A stretch of 64,000 nucleotides of DNA from Schistocephalus solidus (GCA_017591395.1 WEDG01000724.1:186001-250000); one strand, 5' to 3'; counted from the stretch's first letter, positions 21,653 through 33,429 are shown. Notes: a model not told the origin generated them from the sequence alone. A program made the numbers and translations.

Positions 21653-23104
21653 GTTCATCCGACCGGATTCAGCGGGTTATCCTGGTTGGCCTGAGGGCAA
21701 CATATTATTGGACTTAACTCCCATTTCAAAATTCACTCTATCGCTAAAGATTGTTTTGCACACAACCAGATATATACAAGTTACTCTCTCTATGGAAGGT
21801 ATTATTTATCCGATTCAGCTAATTTGAGTCCGATAAGGGAACATAGTATAGGACAGTGGTAAAAAACCCTACACCCAACGAATAAGGAACAAAGTAGCAA
21901 GCTCAATTGTCGAGCCATTCACTCAGTAACGGCATTACTGTCCTTCAATGTCTGCATTACAACTTATTAATTGGAAAAACTGAGGAGTATGTGCATGCCA
22001 ATGATAAACACTCGAATGTCTCGCTGGAGAAAATGCAATCTCCGTCAGTCGACACCCATTAGACGCCGCCTTGCCAGCTAAGGGTCGCCTTGTTTTGGAG
22101 TATGCTACGCCATTCGCAGCGGTCGCTCTAACAGTTCTATATACGGTAAAATTGAAAGGAAAATTATTGGGTTTGTTTTACTCACCTGAAAGCTGAATTA
22201 CCTGGAGGCCAAGCAGACAGTTAGAGTGCTTTTGACTGGAGATGAAAGAAACTGCGAAAAGAAATATCTTGTTTATGGTAGGGCATTAGAGAAGGCACTG
22301 CAGTTGTAAAATGGAAAATTTTTCGACGCCGCGCGACTTCGTGATGGCTCACCCAGTGTGCTCTGTCATAGCCTAGCTTGAATAAACAGAGTACCTTTAT
22401 GCATAAATGGTAAATTTTGTGGGAAATTGCTGCGAATTAACAGTGATCGGTCTTTAGAATGCTCTCTTATGCATATTAGCTTGTAGACGTCAAAAGAGTA
22501 AAAAACAGCATTAAATGCCTACTTTTCCTCAATGAAGCAATTGAGAACGCAGGTAACAAAAAGTCATGGATTTTTTCGATATAACTTAATTCTGGATTTC
22601 ACACATTAGACACCTTCTTTAAACACAAACAGGCTTTCCAAGATGATTAAATAAACAGTTTCCAAGTGTTTTCTCTCGAACTGAATTACCGTCAAAATTG
22701 AAATTCAGGCATGGCAAATAAAGACCATGATACGTGCTACGAGGACAGGTAATAATGGATGGCAGTGTTTCGTTGGAGGAGAGCCGTCCGGCCGCCGAAT
22801 CAGTGTGGCAAATGCTAACAGAAACCTATCGACGAATGACAAGAAGCTCGACAGAAGCTTGTGAAACGCCTTACAAGTCAATCTCCCTCAAAAGTGAATA
22901 CCTTTTCATATTCAAATGCTTTATTTTAAGGGGGCGGAAGAGAAGATTCACCTCAATGAGGCAAGTTTTCCTCACCCCCACTCAAGTGCCGATCAGCAAA
23001 TTGTCTCACTGGCCGTATACGATCGTGTTTAAACCATGCAAAAAATTAAAAACAAGCCTTGCCTTACGACAAATGCCCAACCGCACGAATTATACGAAAA
23101 TGCC
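21653..23104. other. Non-coding, AT-rich
   Basis: A 126-codon plus ORF (22734-23114) has no recognisable domain and runs into the LINE-A end; I do not support it as a gene. Nothing else is recognised. Confidence 0.4.
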
Positions 23105-23939
23105 ACGGTCGTAGTCCGACTATGTCCACCGTATGCTCCACAGCATGGTGGTGCAGAGACTGTGACTTGTGCGCAAATTACTTTTTAGTGATAGTAGCCT
23201 TGCGCTGCATCTACCACACTCTCTCCTCCCCCATATAATCCCGGTGTCATGACAGAGTCAAGAAGCATGTTGCTGGCGCGGCCGGGGCCGCCCCTGAGCG
23301 TACCACCACACCTGGCTCGGATCCCACAGAGTGGGAGTGCCATAAAGACCACATTACGAAGGAGCCATTGCAGCCTGACTCTCAGTCCGCCAGTCAGCCA
23401 CTCCACACAAAACACACATTGGGCTGACCACGCGGTCCAAGTTATCCCGTCAGTTGGCAACCTTCCAAACCACGGCTTTTAGCGCACCGTGATAGTTTTA
23501 AGCGCGTCAGATTTTTTATAGTGAGGAACATGCGCTGAGCTGTCGATCTCACTCTCTCCCCCACCCCCACAATCAGACCACTGTCCGAGCCGGTCAGTTG
23601 CCTGATGTGGGAGTGGGCGCATTGGCTGATGGATCAGCGTACCCGTCTTCGCGCGCCACAGCACGACCTGGCCCCCATACCACACACACCAGGATTCACA
23701 AACTCAGGGGATATGGAGCAGCCATCGCCGTCTGACTCCCAGTCCACTGGTCAGCCACTCGACACACACAGCACATACACTGAGCCGACGGCGTGGTCTG
23801 GTGGAAGCGTCAGATTGGCAGACTTCCCAGCCACGGTTTCTAGGAAACCGTGATATACTCTGGTAAATGGTGATTGTGAGGGTGTTGTCGATGTATTGGT
23901 GTAGGTAGTGTGCGCTGATGTAGCTTAGCCTCCGGTGGT
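23105..23939 (-). other. LINE-A 3' UTR with conserved stem-loops
   Basis: It contains two perfect inverted repeats: CCTCCGGT/ACCGGAGG (23929-23936 with 23942-23949) and CACGGTTTC/GAAACCGTG (23832-23840 with 23844-23852). Both are conserved in the second copy (34043-34063 and 34140-34160). LINE RTs often recognise structured 3' UTRs, so these are candidate recognition structures. The terminal 220 bp recur in SINE-B elements. Confidence 0.7.
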
Positions 23940-24770
23940 TTACCGGAGGTTGTCGTGGAAACGCATGTGTCCTAATAGGCCCATGCGGTGTGTAAAAGTG
24001 CGGGAGCAGTGAGGGCAGTGAAGGCGGGCGCGTCGACTGTATCTCGGAGCCCCAGGAACTGGTTCACCAGCCTCCGCGCGATGGATTCACAGGTGATCGA
24101 CCAGGCTTATGCGTGAGTGGAAGTTGCGGGCGAAGTGTGGGCAGGAGAAATCGGTAGAGGCTGGGAGGATGTCATTCATAATAGTGGGGGTGGAAGGGAC
24201 GCTAAGAATGGCAGGAGCGGAGGGTGTGCATGGTGTATCGGTGTTGTCGGCACTGTGGTGAATTCCACTGTCATGGATGCGCATGTGACCGAATAGGCCC
24301 ATGCGATGAGTGAATGCGCGAGGACAGTGAGGGAAGTGGAGGCGACGATCTCTGCTGTGTGATGGTGCTCCAGGCACTGGTTAACTGGTCTCTGTACGAT
24401 GGATTCGCAAGTGACCGACCAGGCCAATGCGTGAGGTGAATGTGCGGTCGCATTGAGTACAGCTTAGAAGAGTTTCCCCATCGCTGATGGTGGTGGTGGT
24501 GGAGGTATCGAAGGCGAAGGCGGTGGTGGTTGCGGTGGTGGGGGTAGCAGGCGATGAGTAGATGGATGTGGTCTCTATGATGGTGGGAGTAATGGAATTG
24601 ATGCCGGCAGTGAGGGTGGGGGAGTCAGAAGGAGGGTTGGCATAATTTGACGTAGAAATTGGAATTGTCGGATTGTAGGTGCATTGCGTCCGAAGATGTC
24701 CAACCAGGCCGATTCGCGCGCGGAAGATGCGTTGACAGCGCAGGCATGTTAGCAGGGCCTGGGCATTGGC
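23940..24770 (-). pseudogene. LINE-A C-terminal C2H2 zinc-finger array
   Basis: Five finger-like units in one frame follow the [22 protein letters not shown] (about 24750-24684), [20 protein letters not shown] (about 24463-24400), LHFPHCPRAFTHRMGLFGHM (first Cys replaced by Phe), SCPHFARNFHSRISLVDHL (second Cys replaced by Phe), LHCPHCSRTFTHRMGLLGHM (ending 23943). The frame is broken by TAA at 24381-24383 and TGA at 24087-24089. The final TAA lies in a stem-loop at 23940-23942. Fingers at this end could bind DNA or template RNA. Spacing and sequence indicate one repeated module. Identity is confident; the role is inferred. Confidence 0.85.
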
Positions 24771-24954
24771 GGTGTTGGTCCGGGGCGCTGGTGACTTTAA
24801 AGCCGCTCTTTTGGCCTTGGTGGCGGTGATCCGGTTGGCCTCATAGATTGCATAACCAGTCTTCACTGATCTTCTCCATGCCGGTCTATCCTGGGCGAGG
24901 TCCTCCCAGGTCGCCGAGTTGATTTGCAGTTGCTTCAGCGATTTCTTCAAAGTG

Positions 24955-26950
24955 TCATTGTAGCGTCGTTTTTGACCTCCCTGCCGGCGAGAACCCGTAG
25001 CGACATCTCCGTAGAAAAGTCGTTTGGGTAGTCGCTCGTCGTCCATTCTTACCAGGTGGCCGCTCCATCGCAGTTGCACTTGTCTCAGCATGGCATGGAT
25101 GCTGAGGATTCCGGTCCGCTCCAGGACTTCCGTGTCCGGGATCCTGTCTTGCCATCTCAGCTTCAGTATTCTGCGGAGGCAGCTGAGATGAAAGTGATTC
25201 AGCTTCCTGGCTTGATTCGAGTAGACGGTCCAGGTTTCCGCTCCGTAAAGGGAGTGTCGACAAGACGACGGTCTTGTACATCTTCAGTTTGGTGTTCAGG
25301 TGAATACCGTGGCGATTCCACACGGAGGCCTGCAGCCGGCCGAAGGCCTGACTAGCTATGGAGATCCGTTGGGCAACCTCGTCATCGATTCTCGTGTTGC
25401 GCGACATCGTGCTTCCTAGATAAGCGAAGGTTTCCACGTTTTTGAGTTGAGCACCGTTGACATTGATTTGACGAGCATTGTATTCCGTGCTGGGTGGCGG
25501 CTGATGCATGACAACCGTTTTGGTTGTACTGATTGTTAATCCGAAATCGGCGCAGCCTTCGGCGAAGAGGTCCATGCTCCTTTGCATGTCCTCCTCCGTC
25601 ACAGTGTTAAGGGCGCAGTCGTCCGCGAAGAGCAAGTCATGGACTGTAGTCGTTGACACGCACGTTGGAGCCTGCATACACCGACTGTGGAGAAGGTGCC
25701 CGTCAGTTCTGTAGGCGATGAGGATACCAGGCTGCTCATCACGGTAGGCGTCCATCAGCATAGCCGAGAACATGAGACTGAAGAGGGTGGGGGCCAGTAC
25801 GCAGCCCTGCTTCACTCCGTTGGTCACTGCGAATGCTTTCGGATACCGTCCCATTGTCAGTGACGCGCGCCGTCATCCCGTCATGAAGCTGACGCACCAT
25901 GTGCGTGAACCGCTCAGGACAACCAAATTTCTGCATGACTTTCCACAGTCCGTCACGATTCACCGTGTCAAAGGCTTTCGTTAGATCCACGAAGGTAGTG
26001 TATAGGTGAGTTCGCATCTCCTGACACTTCTCTTGTAGCTGGCGGGCGGCAAAGATCATATCGGTTGTTCCGCGGTGTCGGCGGAAGCCACATTGGCTTT
26101 CCGGGAGCAGGCCCTGCTCTAGGTGACCGTTCAGACGATTGAGAAGGATACGGGCGAAGATCTTCCCAGCGATGTTGAGCAACGAGATGCCTCTGTGTTT
26201 ACCACAGAGTTGCCGGTTCCCCTTCCGTTTGTAGAGATGGACGATGGTCGCGTCTTTGAAATCCTGAGGAACTTGTCCTTGGCGCTACATCTCTTGGAAG
26301 AGTGTTGTGAGTTCTGCCATCAGCCGGGGCCCACCGTGCTTGTAGACTTCCGGTGGGATTGCGTCGGATCCCGGTGCTTTACCGCTGGAAATCTGCTGCA
26401 CGGCCCGGATGGTTTCTGGTAGGGAAGGCGGCAGATCCAGGTCATTGTTCGTGTCCACTTGAGGGAGCCGGTCAATGGCAGCATCGGAGATGGCTGATGA
26501 GCAATTAAGGACACTTCTGAAGTGCTTGGCCCAGCGCTTCAGAATTTGCGATTTCTCTGTCAGCAGTTTTGTGCCGTCAGAACTGAGCAGCGGTGCGGAC
26601 CCCTTGATACACGGGCCGTAGATGGCCTTGATGGCTTTGAAAAAGTTTTTCATTTCATTGCGGTCCGCATACCCCTGGATTTCCTCAGCCTTTCGGATCA
26701 TCCAGGCATCCTGCATCTCCCGCAGCCGTTGTTGTACAAGGCGCCGGCATCTGAAAAAGGCTGCTTTGGTGTCGTCAGTCCGAAGGTCCATGTAGGCTTT
26801 GTGTAGTCTATTCTTCTCCGCGAGTAAGTTGCTGATGTCGGCGTCATTGTCGTCAAACCAGTCCTGGTGTCGACGGTGTGCGCGTCCGAGTACATCGAGG
26901 GCAGTGGACTGGATGACATTTCGCAGTTGACACCATCGTGTCTCCACGGT
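24955..26950 (-). pseudogene. LINE-A reverse transcriptase and connecting region
   Basis: Visible RT motifs in order: GKAPGSDAIPPEVYKHGG (about 26390-26330), LLPESQCGFRRHRGTTDM (about 26110-26060), TTFVDLTKAFDTVN (about 26010-25960), [18 protein letters not shown] (25835-25780), [12 protein letters not shown] with the catalytic FADD (25650-25610), and [17 protein letters not shown] (25430-25370). After a one-base insertion near 25247 comes [20 protein letters not shown] (25080-25010). The upstream connector begins ETRWCQLRNVIQS near 26945. A TAG interrupts the frame at 26284. Catalytic aspartates are retained but the frame is broken. Confidence 0.9.
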
Positions 26951-26977
26951 AGCGTTATCATCTGGAGCATGCAGGTC

Positions 26978-27890
26978 TTACAGTTTCTCGGTTATTTGGT
27001 TGCTGAAATCAAAACAGTGAGCAGGCAAATTTAATAAAATAGTATTTAACTTACATGGCGGCCTCTTACCTTGGGGCCTTCGTCGGGGTTGCAGTCGGAA
27101 CTTCATCTGAGAGATGACGAGGCGGTGATCTGTCCAACCATCGGCATCGCGGATCGCCTTGGTTACCAGCACGTCCTGTCGATCTCACCTCAGGACGAGA
27201 ACATAGTCCAGCAGATGCCTGCGCCGCGACCGAGGGTGCATCCACGTGGCCTTCTCCCGCGTCGGAAGGCGGAAGAAGGTGTTGGACAGCAGGAGACGGT
27301 GTTCCACACACGTGCGCGGAAGAAGGAGGCCGTTATCGTTGCAGCTACCGAGACCGTGGGGACCCAGCACTCCCTGCCAGGCAGCGTGGTCCGTCCCGAC
27401 GCGGGCATTGAAGTCACCAAGGACAATTGACTTGTCCCTCTTTCGGCACAGTCGCCAGCAAGGCGTGCAGGTCCTCGTAGAATTGGTCCTTCGCCGCATC
27501 AGAGCTCGTCATTGGGGTAGCGTAGGCGCTGATGATGGTGGCGAACTGGTCTCCCCGAAGTGGCAGGCGGAGGCTCATCAGGCGATCATTGATACCCTGG
27601 TACAGACAGGGCAGACGTCCCACGATGTCGTTACGGGTGGCAAAGGCAACACCAGCGTCGCGTCGCTCTGCATTTGGCCGGCCGCTCCAGAAGAAAGTGT
27701 AGCCGGCTCCCACCTCCTCCAGCTGACCTTGCTCAGAGAATCGGGTCTCGCTGAGAGCAGCAATATCCACCTTGTAGCGCGCCAGTTCCCGAGCGACTAG
27801 CGCCGTCCTTCGTTCCGGCCGGTTGCTCCTAGGATTGTCTAAAAGGGAGCGAACATTCCAGGCTGCTAGTGTGAGTGGACTCATCCGAGC
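26978..27890 (-). pseudogene. LINE-A AP-like endonuclease domain
   Basis: [16 protein letters not shown] (about 27880), [15 protein letters not shown] with the catalytic Glu (27760-27720), [11 protein letters not shown] (27660-27630), ISAYATPM (27530-27505), [10 protein letters not shown] (DFN motif, 27425-27395), and DGWTDHRLVISQMKFRL (the terminal SDH-like motif as TDH, 27145-27095) mark an exonuclease-endonuclease-phosphatase fold that makes the first-strand nick. A frameshift separates the first half (27414-27890) from the second, and TGA near 27182 plus a stop at 26978 interrupt it. The upstream frame is open back to 28088, into the 5' repeat. Confidence 0.9.
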
Positions 27891-27954
27891 AGCCTGGAGA
27901 GTATGGCGAGGGGGATGGGGACAGGGGAGTATTGTTGTTTGTTTGAGTTTTACG

Positions 27955-28250
27955 ACGATGTCCACCGTATGCTCATGGGAAAGTTGAGCAGGGACTGTGG
28001 CTTGCGCGTGATTTAGTTTTAAGTAATAGTAGCCTTGCGCTGCAGCTACCGCACTCTCTCCTCCTCCCCCACCTGAGCCCGGTGTCAAGACAGAGTCAAG
28101 AAAACCGGAGGCGGGAGAGGACGCAGGTGGTTAGCGCGGCCGGGTCCCCTAAGTCCGAGCCGCCCCTAGGCGTGCCACCACACCTCCTATGTTCGGCATT
28201 TGTTATGGGAGCGCAACCCGAATAACGCCTGCCGTGCCCTAATGTCTTAA
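27955..28250 (-). repeat. LINE-A 5'-end copy of the 3'-terminal repeat
   Basis: About 230 bp here (CGATGTCCACCGTATGCTC, CTTGCGCTGCAGCTACCGCA, GAGTCAAGAAAACCGGAGGC) match the 3' end at 23105-23330 in the same orientation. The outer part (28190-28250) matches the SINE-B head. It may be a true terminal repeat, or a SINE-B copy joined to the LINE 5' end. Confidence 0.75.
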
Positions 28251-29586
28251 TGCGCAAATCCAATTATATTTATTTGCATGGACAGAATCCACGACATCTT
28301 CTCTCGGGAACCAGATTTTACTTACAGGTAGTTAATTACGAACTAAACAGTTAAAGGGAGAAACATTTACATGACGGTCAATCAGATTTCGGTGCGAAAG
28401 ACCCTCATTTCTTTATTTCACTCCACCAACAAGAGTAGAGCGTTAATTTCACGTCTTATCATTTGCTATACAGATTGAACGTTTCGTAGAACCGGCATAC
28501 AGCGGCACAGACTAGAATAACAAACCAGTAACACACGTTAAATAAAGGGCGTACTATATAGGGGGAGAATAATTCGCTAGGAGGGTTAAATTTATTAGGC
28601 ATGTGGCGTACAAGTGTGTAAAAGATATCTTAAGATGAATTCCGACGAGTCTCTAATGGTTACAAAAGACGATGACCACCCCGAACACAAGACTCAAAAG
28701 GCATGGTGCGAACATCAAGGACAGCAATAAACTGTAGTTGTTACTTGAATTGTACCTTAGTTAAGTTAGCGAGGGACACCGATGGGATAATTGGCATGTG
28801 TTCATGGTAAATCTAACGTTTTCCTCGGAAGGGGCACTACTTTTTATCGGTAATCTTAGAAAATTGATTTCAGTTGGAATCAGTCTTTAGGGCGTACCAC
28901 AACAAAATATGCGGACGTCGAAAACTGTTTATTACTGCAACTAGGAAACATGAAATCTACGGACTACCGTAATCTGAGGACGAGAAATTTACTACTCAGG
29001 TTTGTCAGGGAAAACTTGTCAATAAACAAGCGCTGTGTGAACTTACACCGGTGCCCTAGGGCCCTTGGAGGCCGCTGTCGATCATTCACTTGCCGACCTT
29101 CAGTCTGTGTCGTTGGTGGTGGTGTCAAACCGGAAGGAGGTGCAGACCAATAAGCTCGACTTCTTCATTAAGACGGGCCGTCAAATTAGAATAATTTTTT
29201 CGTTGAGTTTCGATCCATCGGCCGAGGTTATCATAATACTCCTGATGGTCACTAGTGGCAGACATCCCTTAGATGAGATAAGTTTAATAGGTGGTCTAAG
29301 AAGTACTCCGAATGTTCTTTCAGCAGAGTTGCCGGAGAAAAATAACTCGTTTCTTGCCCTGCCTGGCTGTATATGACATTGGTCTCAATGAGTCGATTCC
29401 GCCGTCTTGTACTTGTCTTGCAAGTATGGTTCTTGCTGGAGCGCGAGACCCGGTTCTGACAATAAGGTTTTCTTTCACGAAGAAAGCGCAACTTTGTCGG
29501 TGTTAACTTCTTTATATATACATAACAAAAGGCGTGACATGCTTTCACGCTTTCATGCTTTCATGCTTTCTTTATCACGCTGTGCT
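28251..29586. other. Non-coding, no gene seen
   Basis: AT-rich; ORFs at 28950-29153 and 29065-29376 have no recognisable domain. A small CTTTCATG iteration lies at 29542-29572. Confidence 0.4.
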
Positions 29587-30520
29587 ATTAAAATTTCGAA
29601 GCGTTTCCTGTCGGAAAATTATTTCGAGCGTCTACGGAAATTGGTAGCCGAAGGGCTGCCGCTTGATTCGTCGGCTAATATTTTCGATATTAGCCAGGCC
29701 ACACTTTCGAGAATTATTAACCATAGAAAAGTGCCTAAAATTAAGCAAGGTTGACCAAAACGGTCCACAAGCATATAGAACGAGGATTTTATTCGTTGCA
29801 CACTAAAAAAATATCATTATATGCCCCTTAGGACTATTAAGAGGGAAAATTTGTCAATGTTCTCTCGGACCGTAATTAGAAGAAGGATGAAGGAATTCGG
29901 CCTTCACCAGCAGAATGCCATGATAAAGCCATTTTTAAGTAGGAAACTACTTAGAGAACGTTTTTAATTTGCTCAGAAATATATTAATTACAGACTTTCA
30001 CTTTGGAAAAACATTCATTTTAGCTAAGCCTCTGAAGTCGGCCTAGGTAATCATATGTGAAAAGAACATCCCCCGAGAGCACACTACATCGACGGCAACT
30101 TTCAAGAACAGCCGAAGACTACTGGTTTGGATGACCATCAAATTCGGCGAGCGGCCGATCTGGCGGTCGACAAAAGAGACCATAAATAGCAAGGTGTTCA
30201 TTGACATCGCAAAGGATGCCTTCGGTCATAACGGTATTCACTGACGCCAAATGGACACTATAATCTAACTTTTTAGACTACAACCAGCCTTTCCGCCTGC
30301 GGTCTCCAAAGCATTTTTATTCCTGCCAACAGTCCGGATCTAAATCCCATTAAATATATATGTGCATTAATCAAAAGAAACTGGGAAAAGGCCATGAAAC
30401 GCACTTCAATTTTTGTTTAATGACTGCATAGACCAAAACACCATCAACAACTTAATAGTCTGTATGCTCTCCCGACTTACAGCAGTATTACACGCTGAAG
30501 GTCAATCAAAAAAAATACTA
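29587..30520 (+). pseudogene. Tc1/mariner-type transposase, degenerate
   Basis: Cut-and-paste DDE/D transposase remnant, mostly in one frame. First helix-turn-helix: FERLRKLVAEGLPLDS...ISQATLSRIINHRK (29620-29735). A G*PKRST segment follows (GRPKR-type link, stop in place of Arg). Second helix-turn-helix: LSMFSRTVIRRRMKEFGLHQ (29850-29910). Then WKNIHFS*ASE at 30004-30036, where an intact element has WKxVLFSDES and so the first catalytic Asp is a stop. A shifted frame gives TINSKVFIDIAKDAFG (about 30185-30230), and PANSPDLNPIKYICALIKRN (30322-30381) is the classic region around the third acidic residue. At least four stops and two frameshifts. Terminal inverted repeats were not found. Confidence 0.85.
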
Positions 30521-30709
30521 GTATATTTTATTATTATTATTTTCCAGTATTTGTTCCTTGTTTCATAATTTCCTTCTCTGTTGTCCATTTGATTAGGTCT
30601 TAAATAATTGACCTGTCATAAAGCCGTTTTTCCCAGTTGATGGTTTTGAATAAAATTAATTATTTATTAGCTAATAAATGGTACTTTATAAACCCAAATC
30701 TGCCCTCTT

Positions 30710-31054
30710 TTAGAAATCGGTGCTTTCTTTGACTCTGATTAACTTGATGGAGTGGTAAGCGCTACAATGGTTTACGCTCGAATTTCGCGATTTTGCATCT
30801 GATATGGCCTGAACTGTAATATCTCCTTTGTCCTCAAATTTGAGCATATGTACTGTATCTGGGATCCAGAAGTAGATCTGCATTTCCAAACGAAAGTTTG
30901 GTGCTTCAGTATTAGACAGAACCATCTCGAAACCAGGCACTTTAGTCAGCTTTTCTATTTTTACCTCCAGTGAGGGCTGATATCGGTAGTCCACAACCGC
31001 GAGTTTCATCACTGTTTCATGTGGTGAGCCATTGAGACCTGTTCTTGAATTTGT
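30710..31054 (-). CDS. Unrecognised open frame, possible exon
   Basis: The frame is open from 31054 to the stop at 30710, with the first ATG at 31009 giving about 99 residues. Composition looks protein-like rather than repeat-like (MKLAVVDYRYQPSLEVKIEK, then a MQIYFWIPDTVHMLKFEDKG segment of alternating hydrophobic residues). No domain is recognised and there is no homologous copy elsewhere in the window. It could be an exon of a host gene, a piece of another mobile element (it lies just 3' of the transposase remnant), or chance. I assign no function. Confidence 0.3.
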   Translation of the reverse strand, partial: TNSRTGLNGSPHETVMKLAVVDYRYQPSLEVKIEKLTKVPGFEMVLSNTEAPNFRLEMQIYFWIPDTVHMLKFEDKGDITVQAISDAKSRNSSVNHCSAYHSIKLIRVKESTDF

Positions 31055-31179
31055 TTATAGTGAGACAAAATTGCAATACATCTACCTAAAACGCTTCTTA
31101 AACTTACTGTTCTCTAGTGGCAAGAAAACGTTAAGAGTACTGAAATAGAGGGTGGCCTGTAGACAGCAACCCACGGTGA

Positions 31180-31380
31180 ATTTTACGCGTGCCACACACA
31201 ACGCGAGCTCCAAGTTCTCACGTGTCCGGGAGTCCGAGTATCACAGAGATGCCACAAAGGCAATAATAAGGAGCCACTGCCTGTGAATGTTCGTGCTAGG
31301 GGAGAGTTAGGCTGACTCCTTAGCTGGCAACATTCCGAATCAAGACTGTTAACGTGTCCTAACAGTTTAAAAGAACGTTT
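31180..31380 (-). repeat. Degenerate LINE-A 3' UTR fragment
   Basis: TGCCACAAAGGCAATAATAA...GGAGCCACTG, GGCTGACTCCTTAGCTGGCA and AACAGTTTAAAAGAACG follow the order of 23335-23510 in the LINE-A 3' UTR with high divergence. Confidence 0.5.
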
Positions 31381-33429
31381 GTTAGATTACGGTACTCCAA
31401 TCATCCCAAGGAAGAGCACCTCAGTGGTTGGCCTCACTCAGTCTTCCCATGCACCAGTGGCTTGTTCCAGACTGTTAATAAAGATGGGGCAGTGGCCGGC
31501 CTACCTCAAACTCTCCGTCTCACGCGTACCGCACGCGTGTGCAACAGTAGTTAGGGCCTCACAAGATTCACAGGAATCAGACTGAAGTATTTCGCAAACT
31601 AGTGTGACTCCCATTTCCAACTAGCTCACCAGCGATGCAGTGGTTTCGGGATGACTCTTACCGGCCCACTCGAGGTAAGTTGCCTTGCTTTGTCTGGTTC
31701 CGTTAGCTAGCACTCGCTGCCGGCTTCTCCGCAGACGCAATTTTCCGCACAGCTGACGCAGCAGAGACAAAGTTGCCGCCATCAGGTGATTGTTTTTTGC
31801 TGTCAGCCCAGCCGCCCGCACACTGGTCGTTTTAACTGGTGATGGCAAAGTAATTAGTCCCCCTCCCCCCTCCCCGACCGGGTTGGATTTGAGACCTTGG
31901 GCGAGCTGGAGCCAGTTCACTCAAACGGAAACGAGACTGCCATTCACCGTCCTACAGGACGATATTTGTAAAGCTGTCCACTCACACGAAACGAAATTGA
32001 AATGAAAGTCGAGGAAGAGCAAGGCGACCTTCAAGACCCACGCTGTGATCCAATGCAAGGCAGCTTTCCCTCCCAATCTGCCCTTCTCCCCTCTTTCTCC
32101 GTCTCCCCTCGACTCTTTCATTTCTTCTTCTTATTTTGCTCCTTCCTTGCTATACTCCGGTTACCCCGTTCATTCTGTTCTTCTGCATCCTCTTCCTATG
32201 CTCCAATGTGGCGGTTTAATGACTTTGGTATATCATCTGCCCTGCTCTATTTCCCATTTACAAATTCCCTGCTTTAACTACGTGAACACATTAGTTGGCC
32301 AGCCGGAAATAAATATCCAGCTTTGCATGTTAGTGCTGGTTAATAACCATGTCTACTGAGTACAGGCTTGACGTCATTGTGTCTTTGTACCTTTGGCTAA
32401 TTCAAGGCAAATAAACCATTGCCATCTTCTCTTATCTCACCCCCTCTCCCATCCACCTCCTCCAAGTAACCCATCACCACCACCCTGATATCACTATCCT
32501 ACCATGTTGGCTTCCACTTTCACTTAATCTTTTCCGACAGAAGATCCTCTGTAGACGCTACTAATTACTGACAAGCAATAATTTTCCCGCATCCAAATGG
32601 GTTTTCTTGATTATAATACATCTGCTTCTTATTCAAATGTCGAAGTACGCCGTCGACCGAGTGGAATGGAGAAATGAGACAAACGTCTCTATGCGGCCGG
32701 CAGCCGACAGAACGACACCATTACGACTGGTAGAGCGTGCGACCGAGCTGGGTTGTAAGCGATCATCGCGTTGTGCCAGTAGGTCTTCAAACGATTTGAG
32801 TAGATAGAAGGACTTGCCAGCAGCTTTCCACTAGCATGACTGAAGTGCAGAAACCGGCTGATGTGCACCCTGAACTCACAAGCGGTGGCAATCGGGGTAG
32901 GCCAGTTTAAACGACTAAAATGGGTGATAAAGCGTTGGAAATGAAAAGGAATTTATACACCCCACGTTCGAATCTCTGAACTCGATCGTATTACACGTCA
33001 ACCTTACCCTAACCATAACCCTATCCAGTGTTCGTTAGGGTTAGCATTCTTTGCCGGGTTGTGGGAGGAGGAGAGTCACCAAAGCATTCGTTGCCCCCGT
33101 TTGCAATCGACGTTGGTGGGTGGGTGGGATCTAAGGGAATATTCCGATCTACACACGCAATTACAGTGAATAATCCAGAAATTTCTGTCCGATTACAAGG
33201 AAATAACTCTCCTAAGGCTTGGGCACATTTATTTAAACTCGTTTAACTTTTTAAAAAAATAATTTGAAGTATCTGGGTTCAGCTGGATTGATTAATGAAT
33301 GAAGACCTGTTGTACAGTACCTTGAGTTGGTAATTTCAGTCAGCGTTTTAAGAATTCCATTTGTTATTTCCCTTTCTAGCCTGCCTCAAGTTTTTTTGGA
33401 AATCAGGTCTAAGTCTTCGTCCGTCTTGT
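31381..33429. other. Non-coding; small telomere-like patch
   Basis: A short palindromic patch of telomere-like heptamers lies at 33001-33045 (ACCCTAACC... then GTTAGGGTTAGC), likely a MITE-core remnant. ORFs at 31379-32359 have no recognisable domains; the 32045-32359 frame is pyrimidine-rich. Confidence 0.4.

Larger units (their letters stand above)
23105..28250 (-). mobile_element. LINE-A: near full-length APE-type LINE with C-terminal zinc fingers
   Basis: About 5.1 kb on the minus strand in the order 5' repeat (28250-27955), AP-endonuclease (27890-26980), RT (26950-25000), C2H2 fingers (24757-23943), 3' UTR (23939-23105). LINEs of this type nick the target and copy their RNA onto it. The ORF has stops near 27182, 26978 and 26284 plus TAA 24381 and TGA 24087, and frameshifts near 27430-27490, about 25850 and about 25247, so it is dead. 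Frames 2, 1 and 0 are used in turn. The clade cannot be fixed by eye. I see no clear target duplication. Part of the terminal 3' sequence is also present at the 5' end. Confidence 0.9.

Noticed and set aside
27246..27800. 184-codon plus-strand ORF
   Set aside because: Antisense shadow of the LINE-A endonuclease, whose motifs read on the minus strand.
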